A DNA stretch of 36,231 nt from Bradyrhizobium sp. Leo170 (GTDB lineage Bacteria > Pseudomonadota > Alphaproteobacteria > Rhizobiales > Xanthobacteraceae), in contig NZ_PSRR01000048.1 in assembly GCF_004296405.1 (NCBI RefSeq), forward strand, positions 1-36,231. Reading direction: 5' to 3'. The position numbers and the translations under genes were made by a program. The notes below the pieces were generated by a model. The model did not search any database, was not told where the DNA came from, and saw nothing but the letters and a program-made list of their open reading frames with translations. This document shows positions 22,914 through 30,578 of this stretch, in pieces. The stretch's first letter is position 1; each line of letters opens with the position of its first letter.

Positions 22914-23249
22914 CCGTTGGAGGTCGTTTCTTCCGTTCAAATGCACGTCGTGCATGCAAGCCCTCGCTGCATACACGCGCCTGCACGTATCGAAGCGAGA
23001 TTGTTTAGTTGAATTCTCGTGGATGACGGCAGATCAAAAACAAATGAACGTCGAAGATCAAACGTCGTCGCTTTTGTCAAATCGCGCCGTGCGCGGCGGC
23101 GAGTTGTGTTCAGCATCTCATCTCTGAATCTGCGTGAAAAGCTAGATGGAATCTAAGCCCGCCGCATTGTGACCGCACCACGACCTCCTGTAGGTCGCGA
23201 TCTCGGTAGCCGACAGAAGTCGGCTGGGGATTTTGGGGCGACTGATCTG
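22914..23249 (+). other. 336-bp gap before the TonB-receptor gene
   Basis: Near the left end is a perfect 15-bp palindrome, ATGCACG-T-CGTGCAT (22941-22955), 27 bp after the upstream stop codon. The stretch 22990-23090 is AT-rich for this genome and is the likely promoter zone. TTTAG...TTCT near 23004-23017 only loosely recalls an Irr/iron-control box. I find no convincing ORF; the in-frame ATG at 23169 adds residues without signal-peptide character. Confidence 0.5.
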
Positions 23250-25511
23250 ATGACGCGCGGGACTACACTTCACAAGAAAACCCTTCTGGCTGCAGCAAGC
23301 GCACTTGCGTTGACGATTGATGGCGGAGACGCAGCCGTTGCGCAGACGTCGCACGAGCTTCCGGCCGTGCAGGTGCACGCGCCAACTCCGCGCGCAGCGC
23401 GTCGTGTCGCACCGCGCCAAAATGCCGCAACTGCACCGCGTGCAGCTCCGCGCCCCGTCGAGCCTCGTGCGCGGACGACACCGCCAACCGGGATGATCGG
23501 CAGCCTGCCGCCGTCCTATGCGGGCGGGCAGGTGGCTTCGGGCAGCCAGGTCGGCATGCTCGGCAATCGCAACGTGATGGACACGCCGTTCAACCAGACG
23601 AGCTACACCGCGCAGACGATCCAGGATCAGCAGGCGCGAAAGCTCGATGACGTGCTCGCCAACGAGCCGTCGATCCGCTCCTACGCGCCGCGCGCCTACG
23701 GCTTCGACTTCGTGTCCATCCGCGGCTTCAACGTGCCGAGTTCGGCCTACGGCATCAACGGATTGTACGGCATCGCATCGGGTTTCTCGTTCTCGTCGCT
23801 GGCGGCGATCGAACGCGTCGAGGTGCTGAAGGGACCGGGCGCGCTGCTCAACGGCATGCCGCCGGACGGTGGCGTCGGCGGCAGCATCAATCTCGTCACC
23901 AAGCGTGCCGGCGACGACCCGATCGCGCAGCTAACCAACACCTATGCGTCACGCTCGCAGTTCGGCACGCATTTCGATGTCGGTCGCCGGTTCGGCGAGG
24001 CCAACGAATTCGGCGTTCGATTCAACGGCAGCTATCGCAATGGCGATACCGAGCTCGCCAACCAGAGCCAGGAGCTCGGGACCGCAGCGCTCGGCCTCGA
24101 CTACCGCGGCGAGCGCGTCCGTCTGTCCGCGGATGTCGGTTACGAGAAGAATAACATCGACGCCATGACGCGCTACGTGGTGCTTGGTCCGGCCCTGACC
24201 GGCGTGCCGGTGCCGCCGGATGCACGGGCGAGCTTCATGCCAAGCTGGGGCTATTGGAACGGCGAGGGCAAGTTCGGCCTCGTGCAGGGTGAGGTCGACA
24301 TCACCGAAAACCTGACGGCCTACGCCCAGGCTGGCGTGGTACAGGGCGAGACCAGGTATCTTTATTCGGATATCAGGCTCACCAACCTCAACGGCAATTT
24401 CGACGGTTCGCCGCGACTGAACAGCCAGACCCGCGACCAGGCGGCGGTGCAGGCGGGCTTCCGTGCCTCGGTGGATACCGGGCCAATCCACCACGCGATC
24501 AATTTCAACGCGACGGGATCCGAAGGCGAGGTCGGGATCATCAACACGACGGGCACGGCCTTCACGTCCAATCTCTATAGCCCGCGTCCGAGCCCAACGC
24601 CGCTGATCTCGGTCGGAGCACCGCCAAAAATCTCGGATACGCATCTGTCGAGCTTCGGCATCGCCGACACCATGTCGGTGGCGAACGGTCGCGTCCAGTT
24701 CACCGCGGGCGTGCGCCAGCAATATGTCGAGAGCCGGGCGTTCAGTGCGACGACCGGTCTGCAAACCGGCGGCTATGACACTTCAGCAACGACGCCGGCC
24801 TATGCGGTGGTAATCAAGCCGCTGGAGAACGTCTCCATCTATGCCAACTACATCGAAGGGCTCGAGGCCGGCACCGTGGTCGGCGCTCAGTATGCCAATG
24901 CCGGCCAGGTGCTGCCACCCTATCGGACCCGGCAGTATGAAGTCGGCGCCAAAGTCGATTGGGGCCGGATCACGACGACCGTCAGCGCCTTCGACATTAA
25001 CCGGCCGCTGCAGCTCGTCGATTTCGTCACCAATACGCTGACGCAATCCGGCGAGAGCCGCAACCGCGGCGTCGAGCTGAATGTCTTCGGTGAGGTCACG
25101 CCAGGCGTGCGGCTGCTGGGTGGCGTGATGTTCATCGATGCGCGTCAGGACAAGACCGAGCGCGGGCAGTTTGACGGCTACCGGACTTTCAGCGTGCCCG
25201 ACACACAGCTCAATCTCGGCGGCGAGTGGGATGTGCCGTTCCTGCGCGGCCTGACGCTGACGGGACGCGCGATCTATACCGGCAGCTTCTTCGCTGATCA
25301 GGCCAATACGCTCCTGGTCTCGGACTGGACACGCTACGACGCCGGTGCGCGCTACACCTTTACGGCGCCGTGGAATAACAAGCCGGTGGTGGTGCGCTTC
25401 CAGGTCGAGAACCTGTTCGACAAGAACTACTGGCAGGGCGCCAACACCAACAGATACGTCTATCTCGGCGCGCCCAGAACCTATCTGGTCTCTACAACCT
25501 TCAACTTCTAG
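23250..25511 (+). CDS. TonB-dependent siderophore-type outer-membrane receptor
   Basis: A 753-residue outer-membrane barrel. It has a signal peptide (KKTLLAAASALALTIDGGDAAVAQ), a long Pro/Ala/Arg-rich spacer (residues about 40-85) in place of an obvious TonB box, and a plug domain with TIQDQQARKLDDVLANEPSI, FVSIRGFNVPSSAYGINGLY, RVEVLKGPGALLNGMPPDGG and GGSINLVTKRA. The 22-strand barrel closes with VRFQVENLFDKNYWQG and YLGAPRTYLVSTTFNF, whose final Phe is the barrel-assembly signal. It imports a chelate (ferric siderophore or similar) with energy from TonB-ExbBD. The ATG at 23250 directly precedes the signal peptide; the frame is open from 23169. The next gene begins 74 bp downstream, on the same strand. 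Confidence 0.93.
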   Translation: MTRGTTLHKKTLLAAASALALTIDGGDAAVAQTSHELPAVQVHAPTPRAARRVAPRQNAATAPRAAPRPVEPRARTTPPTGMIGSLPPSYAGGQVASGSQVGMLGNRNVMDTPFNQTSYTAQTIQDQQARKLDDVLANEPSIRSYAPRAYGFDFVSIRGFNVPSSAYGINGLYGIASGFSFSSLAAIERVEVLKGPGALLNGMPPDGGVGGSINLVTKRAGDDPIAQLTNTYASRSQFGTHFDVGRRFGEANEFGVRFNGSYRNGDTELANQSQELGTAALGLDYRGERVRLSADVGYEKNNIDAMTRYVVLGPALTGVPVPPDARASFMPSWGYWNGEGKFGLVQGEVDITENLTAYAQAGVVQGETRYLYSDIRLTNLNGNFDGSPRLNSQTRDQAAVQAGFRASVDTGPIHHAINFNATGSEGEVGIINTTGTAFTSNLYSPRPSPTPLISVGAPPKISDTHLSSFGIADTMSVANGRVQFTAGVRQQYVESRAFSATTGLQTGGYDTSATTPAYAVVIKPLENVSIYANYIEGLEAGTVVGAQYANAGQVLPPYRTRQYEVGAKVDWGRITTTVSAFDINRPLQLVDFVTNTLTQSGESRNRGVELNVFGEVTPGVRLLGGVMFIDARQDKTERGQFDGYRTFSVPDTQLNLGGEWDVPFLRGLTLTGRAIYTGSFFADQANTLLVSDWTRYDAGARYTFTAPWNNKPVVVRFQVENLFDKNYWQGANTNRYVYLGAPRTYLVSTTFNF

Positions 25512-25585
25512 CAATGGCTGAAACGAAACGCTCGCGCCGTCCCTGGCGCGAGCTCGAGAGACGGCCTGACCCGCGGAGCCAAACC

Positions 25586-27118
25586 ATGTCTAACCGACGA
25601 ACCGGAAAGCAGCTTGCCCTTGGTGCTCTGCTGATCATCCTGCCCATGCTGTCTCCTTGCGGAGCAGCGAGAGCGCAGACCGTCAACTCGTTCGAGGGCG
25701 ACCGCGGACCGGGTCAGGCGGTGTGCAAGTCGAACGGAGGGCCGATCCATTGTGATCGGGCGGAGATGGACGTTGCCGCGAGCGGCAAGCAGGTCGTGCA
25801 GGTCACGTGGCAGAACGTCAACGTGTACGACACTGCGGGCAAGCTCCTGAAATCCACGCCGCTGGCCGCACTGATCCGCAGTGCCGGGCTCGACCCGAAC
25901 CCGGCCAAAGGCGGCGGGCCGTTCGAGCCGCATATCGTCTACAACGAGTTCATCGAGCGCTGGATCATCACCGTGACCTGCGCCAACGACTGCACGCTTG
26001 TGAGCGCCAGCGCCGACGCGACGGACTCGTGGGGTGGAACCTACCTGTCCTGCCTGCAGGGCGGCCCATGCCTCGACCGCAATCCCGGCATCAAGCTGGG
26101 CTACGACAAGAACGGCGTGTACATCTGCGGCGGGCACGCCGGCGACGACAATCCGAACACGGTGCCGGGCGTGTCCTACGACTGCTTTGCCGTGCCGCCG
26201 GTAGAGGTCAAGGCGATCGCGCAAGGCACAGCGCCACCCCATATCAACCGCGGCCACAACCTGCCGCTCGACATCGTCCCTGCGGTTGACCACGATCGAT
26301 CAAAAGCCGCATCGGCTCCGGCGTTCTTTGCCAACAAGAGCTGCGACCACGCGGCGCAATACTCCTGCCAGCGCTCCACCAATTTCTCGTTCCACTGGAT
26401 CGTGAACACGTTCACCTGGAATGGCGCCACCGGCACCTACAATGCCGGCGGCGCTCAGCAGGTGATCAAGACCGATATCGGCTCGAAGGAGAACAAGTGG
26501 CTCTACAACACACCGTGCTGCGGCCAGACCATGTCGATCCCGCAGGCCGGCAGCGACGTCACGCTTCGCGCCGCAACCAGCCACCGCCTGATGAATGTCG
26601 TCCAGCACGGCTCGCACTTGTACGGCGTCCTCGGCACTGGACCATGCACTGAGTCCTGCGGGGCGCAGGGCGCTGATGCCAACAATTTGCTGATCTGGAT
26701 GGACCTCGATTGCTCGCAGCCGACCGCCTGCGTGGTCGGCCAGACGGCGAAGATTGCCAGCCCTGACAATCACCTGGAGTTTGGCACGATTGGCGCGGAT
26801 GATACGGGGAACCTAGGCATCGTCGGCACGTCCTCAAGCGCGCGCACAAACCTGTCGGTGCTGCTCTGGACCCGCCGACAGGACGATCCGGCCAACACGT
26901 TCACCGGCCCGACGACGATCGTCGCGGGCGCGCATCCCTACACCTGCCCGAATGAGAGGAACGTGAGCCCGATGGGGAATTCGGTCGGCATCCTGACCGC
27001 GCTCGACCCCGTGGACCGCAAGACATTGTGGGCGACACAGCAATGGGCCAACGATGCCACCCCCTGCGTCTGGAACACGCGTATCGTCGGCTACAAGGTC
27101 GCGCCGGAGAAGCGGTGA
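25586..27118 (+). CDS. Secreted protein with 18 cysteines, function unknown, downstream of a TonB receptor
   Basis: A 510-residue protein with a signal peptide (LALGALLIILPMLSPCGAARAQ). The mature part has 18 cysteines by my count, an even number, several in local pairs (TCANDC, SCLQGGPC, TPCCGQ, GPCTESC). This suggests a disulfide-stabilised periplasmic or extracellular protein. Repeated segments such as FEPHIVYNEFIERWIITVTC, GIKLGYDKNGVYICGG, LLIWMDLDC and LSVLLWTRRQDDPA look like beta-propeller blades, but I cannot confirm it. The ATG at 25586 has GGAG about 7 bases upstream. It follows the receptor gene on the same strand by 74 bp, so it may capture or process the receptor's ligand. I recognise no named family. 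Confidence 0.78.
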   Translation: MSNRRTGKQLALGALLIILPMLSPCGAARAQTVNSFEGDRGPGQAVCKSNGGPIHCDRAEMDVAASGKQVVQVTWQNVNVYDTAGKLLKSTPLAALIRSAGLDPNPAKGGGPFEPHIVYNEFIERWIITVTCANDCTLVSASADATDSWGGTYLSCLQGGPCLDRNPGIKLGYDKNGVYICGGHAGDDNPNTVPGVSYDCFAVPPVEVKAIAQGTAPPHINRGHNLPLDIVPAVDHDRSKAASAPAFFANKSCDHAAQYSCQRSTNFSFHWIVNTFTWNGATGTYNAGGAQQVIKTDIGSKENKWLYNTPCCGQTMSIPQAGSDVTLRAATSHRLMNVVQHGSHLYGVLGTGPCTESCGAQGADANNLLIWMDLDCSQPTACVVGQTAKIASPDNHLEFGTIGADDTGNLGIVGTSSSARTNLSVLLWTRRQDDPANTFTGPTTIVAGAHPYTCPNERNVSPMGNSVGILTALDPVDRKTLWATQQWANDATPCVWNTRIVGYKVAPEKR

Positions 27119-27132
27119 CGGCCCACGCCATA

Positions 27133-27186
27133 ATCCGGGGTATTGACCTCCCAGCCGGCGTGGCGCACGCGCCCCTGGCGCTGCAG
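27133..27186 (-). pseudogene. mgtC C-terminal fragment (18 codons)
   Basis: The minus strand reads LQRQGRVRHAGWEVNTPD, nearly the same as the last 18 residues of the intact MgtC at 32148 (LQRQAGVRHATWEVNTTD). The DNA is also alike (CTGCAGCGCCAGG...TGGGAGGTCAA). No other part of mgtC is attached. It lies just after the 18-cysteine protein gene and is untranslated as far as I can tell. Confidence 0.75.
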
Positions 27187-27300
27187 GCCCCATTTGGAAC
27201 TTTCTTCGCGCGGCGTTTTTAGTGGTCCGGCGTGGTGGCTTAGTGCGTGTGCGTCCCCGGCACTAACTGCACTCCGTCTCTGGGAAGGAGCTTTCCCGCG

Positions 27301-28143
27301 ATGGAGCATGAGACCAGGATTGAAAATCGACTTCTGGCCGCGCTGCCGCAAGCGGACCTGGATTTGCTTGCGCCCCATTTCCGGAAAGTGACGCTCAAAC
27401 GCGACGCCGTCCTGGCGCGATCGGGCGATCTGATTGAGCAGATCTATTTCCCTTCCAGCGGGCTCGTCGCACACATTATGGACATGCCGAACGGACAAAC
27501 GGTCGCCACCGCGATCGTCGGCAGAGAGGGCGCGGTAGGCATCCTTTCGGCGCTCGGACCGGCGCGCTCGCCGATGACGATGGTGGTTCGCGTCGCCGGA
27601 ACGGCTTTGCAGCTCTCTCCGGCACGCTTCCATGCGGCGCTCGAGCACAGCCACGCCCTCAAGGCCGCCGTCAATAGGCTCAACAGGGCCCTGATCGTGC
27701 AACTCCAGCATGTTGCGGCTTGCAATGCGTTGCACTCAGTCGAAGCCCGGTTGGCTCATTGGCTGCTGCACATCCACGACCGGACCGAAAGCGACATGCT
27801 GCCGCTGACGCAGGAGACGCTTTCGGAGTTGCTGGGCGTGCGACGAACGACGGTGACCCATGTCGTATCCAAGCTCCGCGCGACGGGAGCAATCCGCTCC
27901 AATCGGCGAAGCTCGATCGAAATCGACAGGCCGCGGCTCGAAGCAGCGGCATGCGAGTGCTACGAACTCATGCGCAGCAGGATCGACCGTATTGTTTCGA
28001 CGCACGAGATGACGCCGCACCGTCACTCTTGGCCTGCGCATGAGAGGCCTCGCACGCCCACCCCGCTGCCGACCGCCGAGAATGGAGTGCAGCACCGCGC
28101 GCGCCCCCACGGAGGGACCGCTCACCGTGCAAGGCACCGTTGA
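27301..28143 (+). CDS. Crp/Fnr-family transcriptional regulator
   Basis: A 280-residue regulator. A cyclic-nucleotide-binding-type beta barrel spans about residues 10-130 (LKRDAVLARSGDLIEQIYFPSSGLV; ATAIVGREGAVGIL). A dimer helix follows (HSVEARLAHWLLHIHDR), then a helix-turn-helix (LTQETLSELLGVRRTTVTHVVSKLRATGAI). There is no Fnr-type N-terminal Cys cluster, so it is not an oxygen sensor of that kind. The C-terminus has an extra about 40-residue basic tail (HRHSWPAHERPRTPTPLPTA) beyond the usual end. The ATG at 27301 has AAGGAG about 11 bases upstream. No clear target gene; immediate neighbours are unrelated. Confidence 0.92.
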   Translation: MEHETRIENRLLAALPQADLDLLAPHFRKVTLKRDAVLARSGDLIEQIYFPSSGLVAHIMDMPNGQTVATAIVGREGAVGILSALGPARSPMTMVVRVAGTALQLSPARFHAALEHSHALKAAVNRLNRALIVQLQHVAACNALHSVEARLAHWLLHIHDRTESDMLPLTQETLSELLGVRRTTVTHVVSKLRATGAIRSNRRSSIEIDRPRLEAAACECYELMRSRIDRIVSTHEMTPHRHSWPAHERPRTPTPLPTAENGVQHRARPHGGTAHRARHR

Positions 28144-28169
28144 AGAACGGTTAGCTATGGCATGCTAGC

Positions 28170-28367
28170 TCAGCACACCCTCCTCGCTCCCTCGTCCGAC
28201 TCGTAGACCCATGCTTCCTTGGCAAACCATTCATGGCTGGTCTGGCACATCGAGCAATAGGTGCGCGCGAAGAACACCGTACTGCATCGAAACTTCTCGC
28301 GATCGGCTTTGATGCCCGTTGGGATTGCGCGTCCCGTCTGCGGGCATTTGATCATGACGATACCCAT
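28170..28367 (-). CDS. Small zinc-ribbon-like protein (CPxTG/CxxC), function unknown
   Basis: A 65-residue protein starting MGIVMIKCPQTGRAIPTGIK with a second half YCSMCQTSHEWFAKEAWVY. One Cys comes from CPQTG and two from CSMC, with a further Cys between (FRCSTVFF), enough for a four-Cys metal site. The start at 28367 has GGGAGG 6 bases upstream, a strong ribosome site. Similar short proteins are common in Bradyrhizobium and relatives as hypotheticals. It is convergent with the Crp/Fnr gene. Confidence 0.82.
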   Translation of the reverse strand: MGIVMIKCPQTGRAIPTGIKADREKFRCSTVFFARTYCSMCQTSHEWFAKEAWVYESDEGARRVC

Positions 28368-28498
28368 CTTGGTCCTCCCTCAATGTCCCGAGTTGCTGCA
28401 TCAGCAGCATTCCGCGGGCCATCGGCTGGACTCCGCCTCTTCTCGCGGGAGGCGCTTGTGTCCAGCCGATTCTCCGTGGCGCTTAAGAGAGGTTCGAT

Positions 28499-28972
28499 CT
28501 AGGGACCTGTCCGCAGCACCCTGGCAAGGCTCTTCCTGATAGGCTCGGCAGTCTCCTTCGCCACTTCCCGAGTGAGCTCCCACAGTTCCTTGTTCTGAGC
28601 GGAGGTGACCTCAAAATTCTTGCGGCCATGCGTGGCCGATAGCTGGATGATCTCCGGCAGCGACTTCGTCCCCATCAGATGTGTGAGAAATTCGAGAGCG
28701 GAGCTGGTGTTCGTGCCCGAGATCTCGATCAACTTGGCCGCGTAGTCGGCGGCGCCTTTCGCGTTGGTCGAACAGGCTTCCTTGAGGATGTCAGCGATCT
28801 CGCCAGAAGCGGCCTTCATCCTTTCGCAATTCTCCTTTGCGCGCGCCATGCTTTGCTCGGCGATGCTGTGATACACTTCCGGCATCGCGAACAGCGGCAT
28901 GTCGAATCCGCGCTTCGCATCATCACCGGCATTCGGATTGGCGTTCATTTCATTCGAATTCGCATTATTCAC
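28499..28972 (-). CDS. Phasin-family protein
   Basis: A 157-residue protein with an Asn-rich N-terminus (NNANSNEMNANPNAGD), then the amphipathic helical phasin core: YHSIAEQSMARAKENCERMKAA, ADYAAKLIEISGTNTSSALEFL and FEVTSAQNKELWELTREVAKE. Phasins coat polyhydroxyalkanoate granules in the cytoplasm and control granule size. The GTG at 28972 is supported by AAGGA 9 bases upstream; an in-frame ATG at 28948 lacks one. Monocistronic as far as seen. Confidence 0.9.
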   Translation of the reverse strand: MNNANSNEMNANPNAGDDAKRGFDMPLFAMPEVYHSIAEQSMARAKENCERMKAASGEIADILKEACSTNAKGAADYAAKLIEISGTNTSSALEFLTHLMGTKSLPEIIQLSATHGRKNFEVTSAQNKELWELTREVAKETAEPIRKSLARVLRTGP

Positions 28973-29430
28973 GGGTTGTAATCCTTTTCGAGCGAGACTG
29001 GAACCAACGGCAGTTCGATACGCATCCCGGCTCTCTCGAAGCGTGCGTGCTGCGAACGAGCCGGGAAGGATTTCCCAGATGGTCGGACCGGACGGGGTTG
29101 CCGCGCCGTGCCGACATCTATCGAACTATGGTCGACCAGCGCCGAGACTTCGGTTCGCTTTCTGACTCTCGAAACGTTTTTCGTGGGCAGGGACCGCCTC
29201 GCTCCGTCGTGAGCCGCAATCTCCGAGTGCGATGCAACAATCAGCGAAGCACATGACGCACAATATAGACAATATAGAACGTATGAATCGCGCTACCTGA
29301 CCCTAATTGTAAGGGCGCACTCAAATCAGGACGCTGGCAGTCGCCGGTCGATGACAAGCGGCGGAGAAGCGGACATGCCTGCAGAGTCGGACCTGCGAGA
29401 AGCTTCTCAGATGAAACCGCCTCGCACCGG
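28973..29430 (+). other. 458-bp gap without a supported gene
   Basis: It carries the phasin promoter on its left side. At 29260-29277 ACAATATAG is repeated twice in tandem in an AT-rich patch, and CCCT-N7-AGGG at 29301-29315 is a short stem. Short open frames here have no ribosome site or family similarity and I do not call them. Confidence 0.5.
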
Positions 29431-30252
29431 TTATTTGCTTTCCGTCAGGCAGCGGATGTGGTTCCAAGCGCGGCCCATAGGAGGCTTGCTTGCAAGGTCT
29501 TGTTCGTTTGCAACGTATTTTGCGACAATGTCGCGGAGCATTGGGTAATCTGGCTCGCCGTCGAACATTTGTAATGTCGCGTGCCGATCGGGTGTCAGCA
29601 GGTCGAGCGTGGGCACGGGAGGCCCGTCCCGCTTATTCAGCTCCGACAAGACCTTCTGAGTCATTTTGTTATGCTCGAGCACGATCCGCTGTCGATGATT
29701 CTTGATCGCTTCGGTCAGCGGTAGCGGCGGGCCCATTGGGGTATAGACTTCGAACATATAGCCGACGCCGAAATCACCGGCGACCTCGACGCATTGGTAG
29801 GCGTAGACCGTCGAGTCGCCGGCGCTAAATTGGTCGATCGCAAGAAAGGGGATCGCACGCACGCGCGGGTCGGTCGAAGCTCTCCAGAATGCCAGGTAGT
29901 CCTCGCGGCTGCGTTTGGCCTGCGCCTCGTCGCCGGCGACGCGCCATGCCAGCGCAATGATGGAACGCGTTGTATAATCGCTTGGATCTGCCTTGACGCG
30001 TCGCTCCATGTAGAGCGGGACCCGCCGCATGTCATGTGCGGCGGCCGCGGCCTGTGTTGCCTCCTTGTAGAGGGCGCTGTCCAGCGAGCCGGACAACGTC
30101 AGGTCGTCGTAGATCGGCAATGCCTCAGCAGGCTTCCCGGCGGCGGCGAGGGCGCGCGCCTGCGCGCGTCGGGACTCGATATTTTCCTCGGCTGCGACCG
30201 GCCCACCAATGCAGCAGATCGCAAGGAGCACAATTGCCATCACCGACCGCAT
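29431..30252 (-). CDS. Exported TPR-like protein, function unknown
   Basis: A 273-residue protein with a signal peptide (RSVMAIVLLAICCIGGPVAA) and then helical repeats: RRAQARALAAAGKPAEALPIYDDL, LYKEATQAAAAAHDMRRVPLYM, SIIALAWRVAGDEAQAKRSRED. These have TPR-like spacing and the small/large residue pattern. The second half (FLAIDQFSAGDSTVYAYQCVEV; DYPMLRDIVAKYVANEQDL) is not a repeat and I do not recognise it. The ATG at 30252 sits right before the signal peptide; the open frame continues upstream through a decayed mgtC fragment and is not part of this gene. Weak ribosome site (GGAA about 14 bases away). Confidence 0.72.
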   Translation of the reverse strand: MRSVMAIVLLAICCIGGPVAAEENIESRRAQARALAAAGKPAEALPIYDDLTLSGSLDSALYKEATQAAAAAHDMRRVPLYMERRVKADPSDYTTRSIIALAWRVAGDEAQAKRSREDYLAFWRASTDPRVRAIPFLAIDQFSAGDSTVYAYQCVEVAGDFGVGYMFEVYTPMGPPLPLTEAIKNHRQRIVLEHNKMTQKVLSELNKRDGPPVPTLDLLTPDRHATLQMFDGEPDYPMLRDIVAKYVANEQDLASKPPMGRAWNHIRCLTESK

Positions 30253-30456
30253 CGGCTGTTGCCATTTCCGTGGAAACGGGGCGTAGGCTTGATGTACTCG
30301 CAACTTAAGATAGTTAAATACCACGTGCCACCGCCTCGGTTGCTTCGCGTGCGGCCGATCTATTGCATCTCGGCGCATCGCCAGCAAGACGTCGTGTGTG
30401 GCAACGCAAGCGTAGAGCGAGTGCCCGAGGAGCCGACTGGAATCGCTCAGGTCCCG

Positions 30457-30546
30457 CATCTCCTGGACCTCAATATCAGCAGTCCGGTAGCTGGCAGCCT
30501 TGAGCTTTTCCACCAGGTTGCCAACGGTGTACGTCAGGTGCACGGT
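30457..30546 (-). pseudogene. mgtC C-terminal-domain fragment (about 30 codons)
   Basis: The minus strand encodes NLVEKLKAASYRTADIEVQEM, close to QLVEKLEAASYPVADVEIQEI of the intact MgtC at 32148-32864. Similarity fades on both sides (VTVHLTYTVG upstream, RDLSDSS downstream). It lies directly upstream of the MFS gene, whose other side carries the intact mgtC. Confidence 0.75.
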
Positions 30547-30578
30547 AACCTGCGATCTCAGTCCTTCTCGGGCATCCA

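Noticed and set aside
22990..23020. Possible Irr/iron-control box (TTTAG...TTCT) upstream of the TonB receptor
   Set aside because: The match to an inverted TTTAGAA-type repeat is poor and only one half is recognisable.
29351..29548. A 65-residue plus-strand frame before the TPR-like gene
   Set aside because: It runs into the antisense of the TPR-like gene, has no ribosome site and no recognisable sequence.
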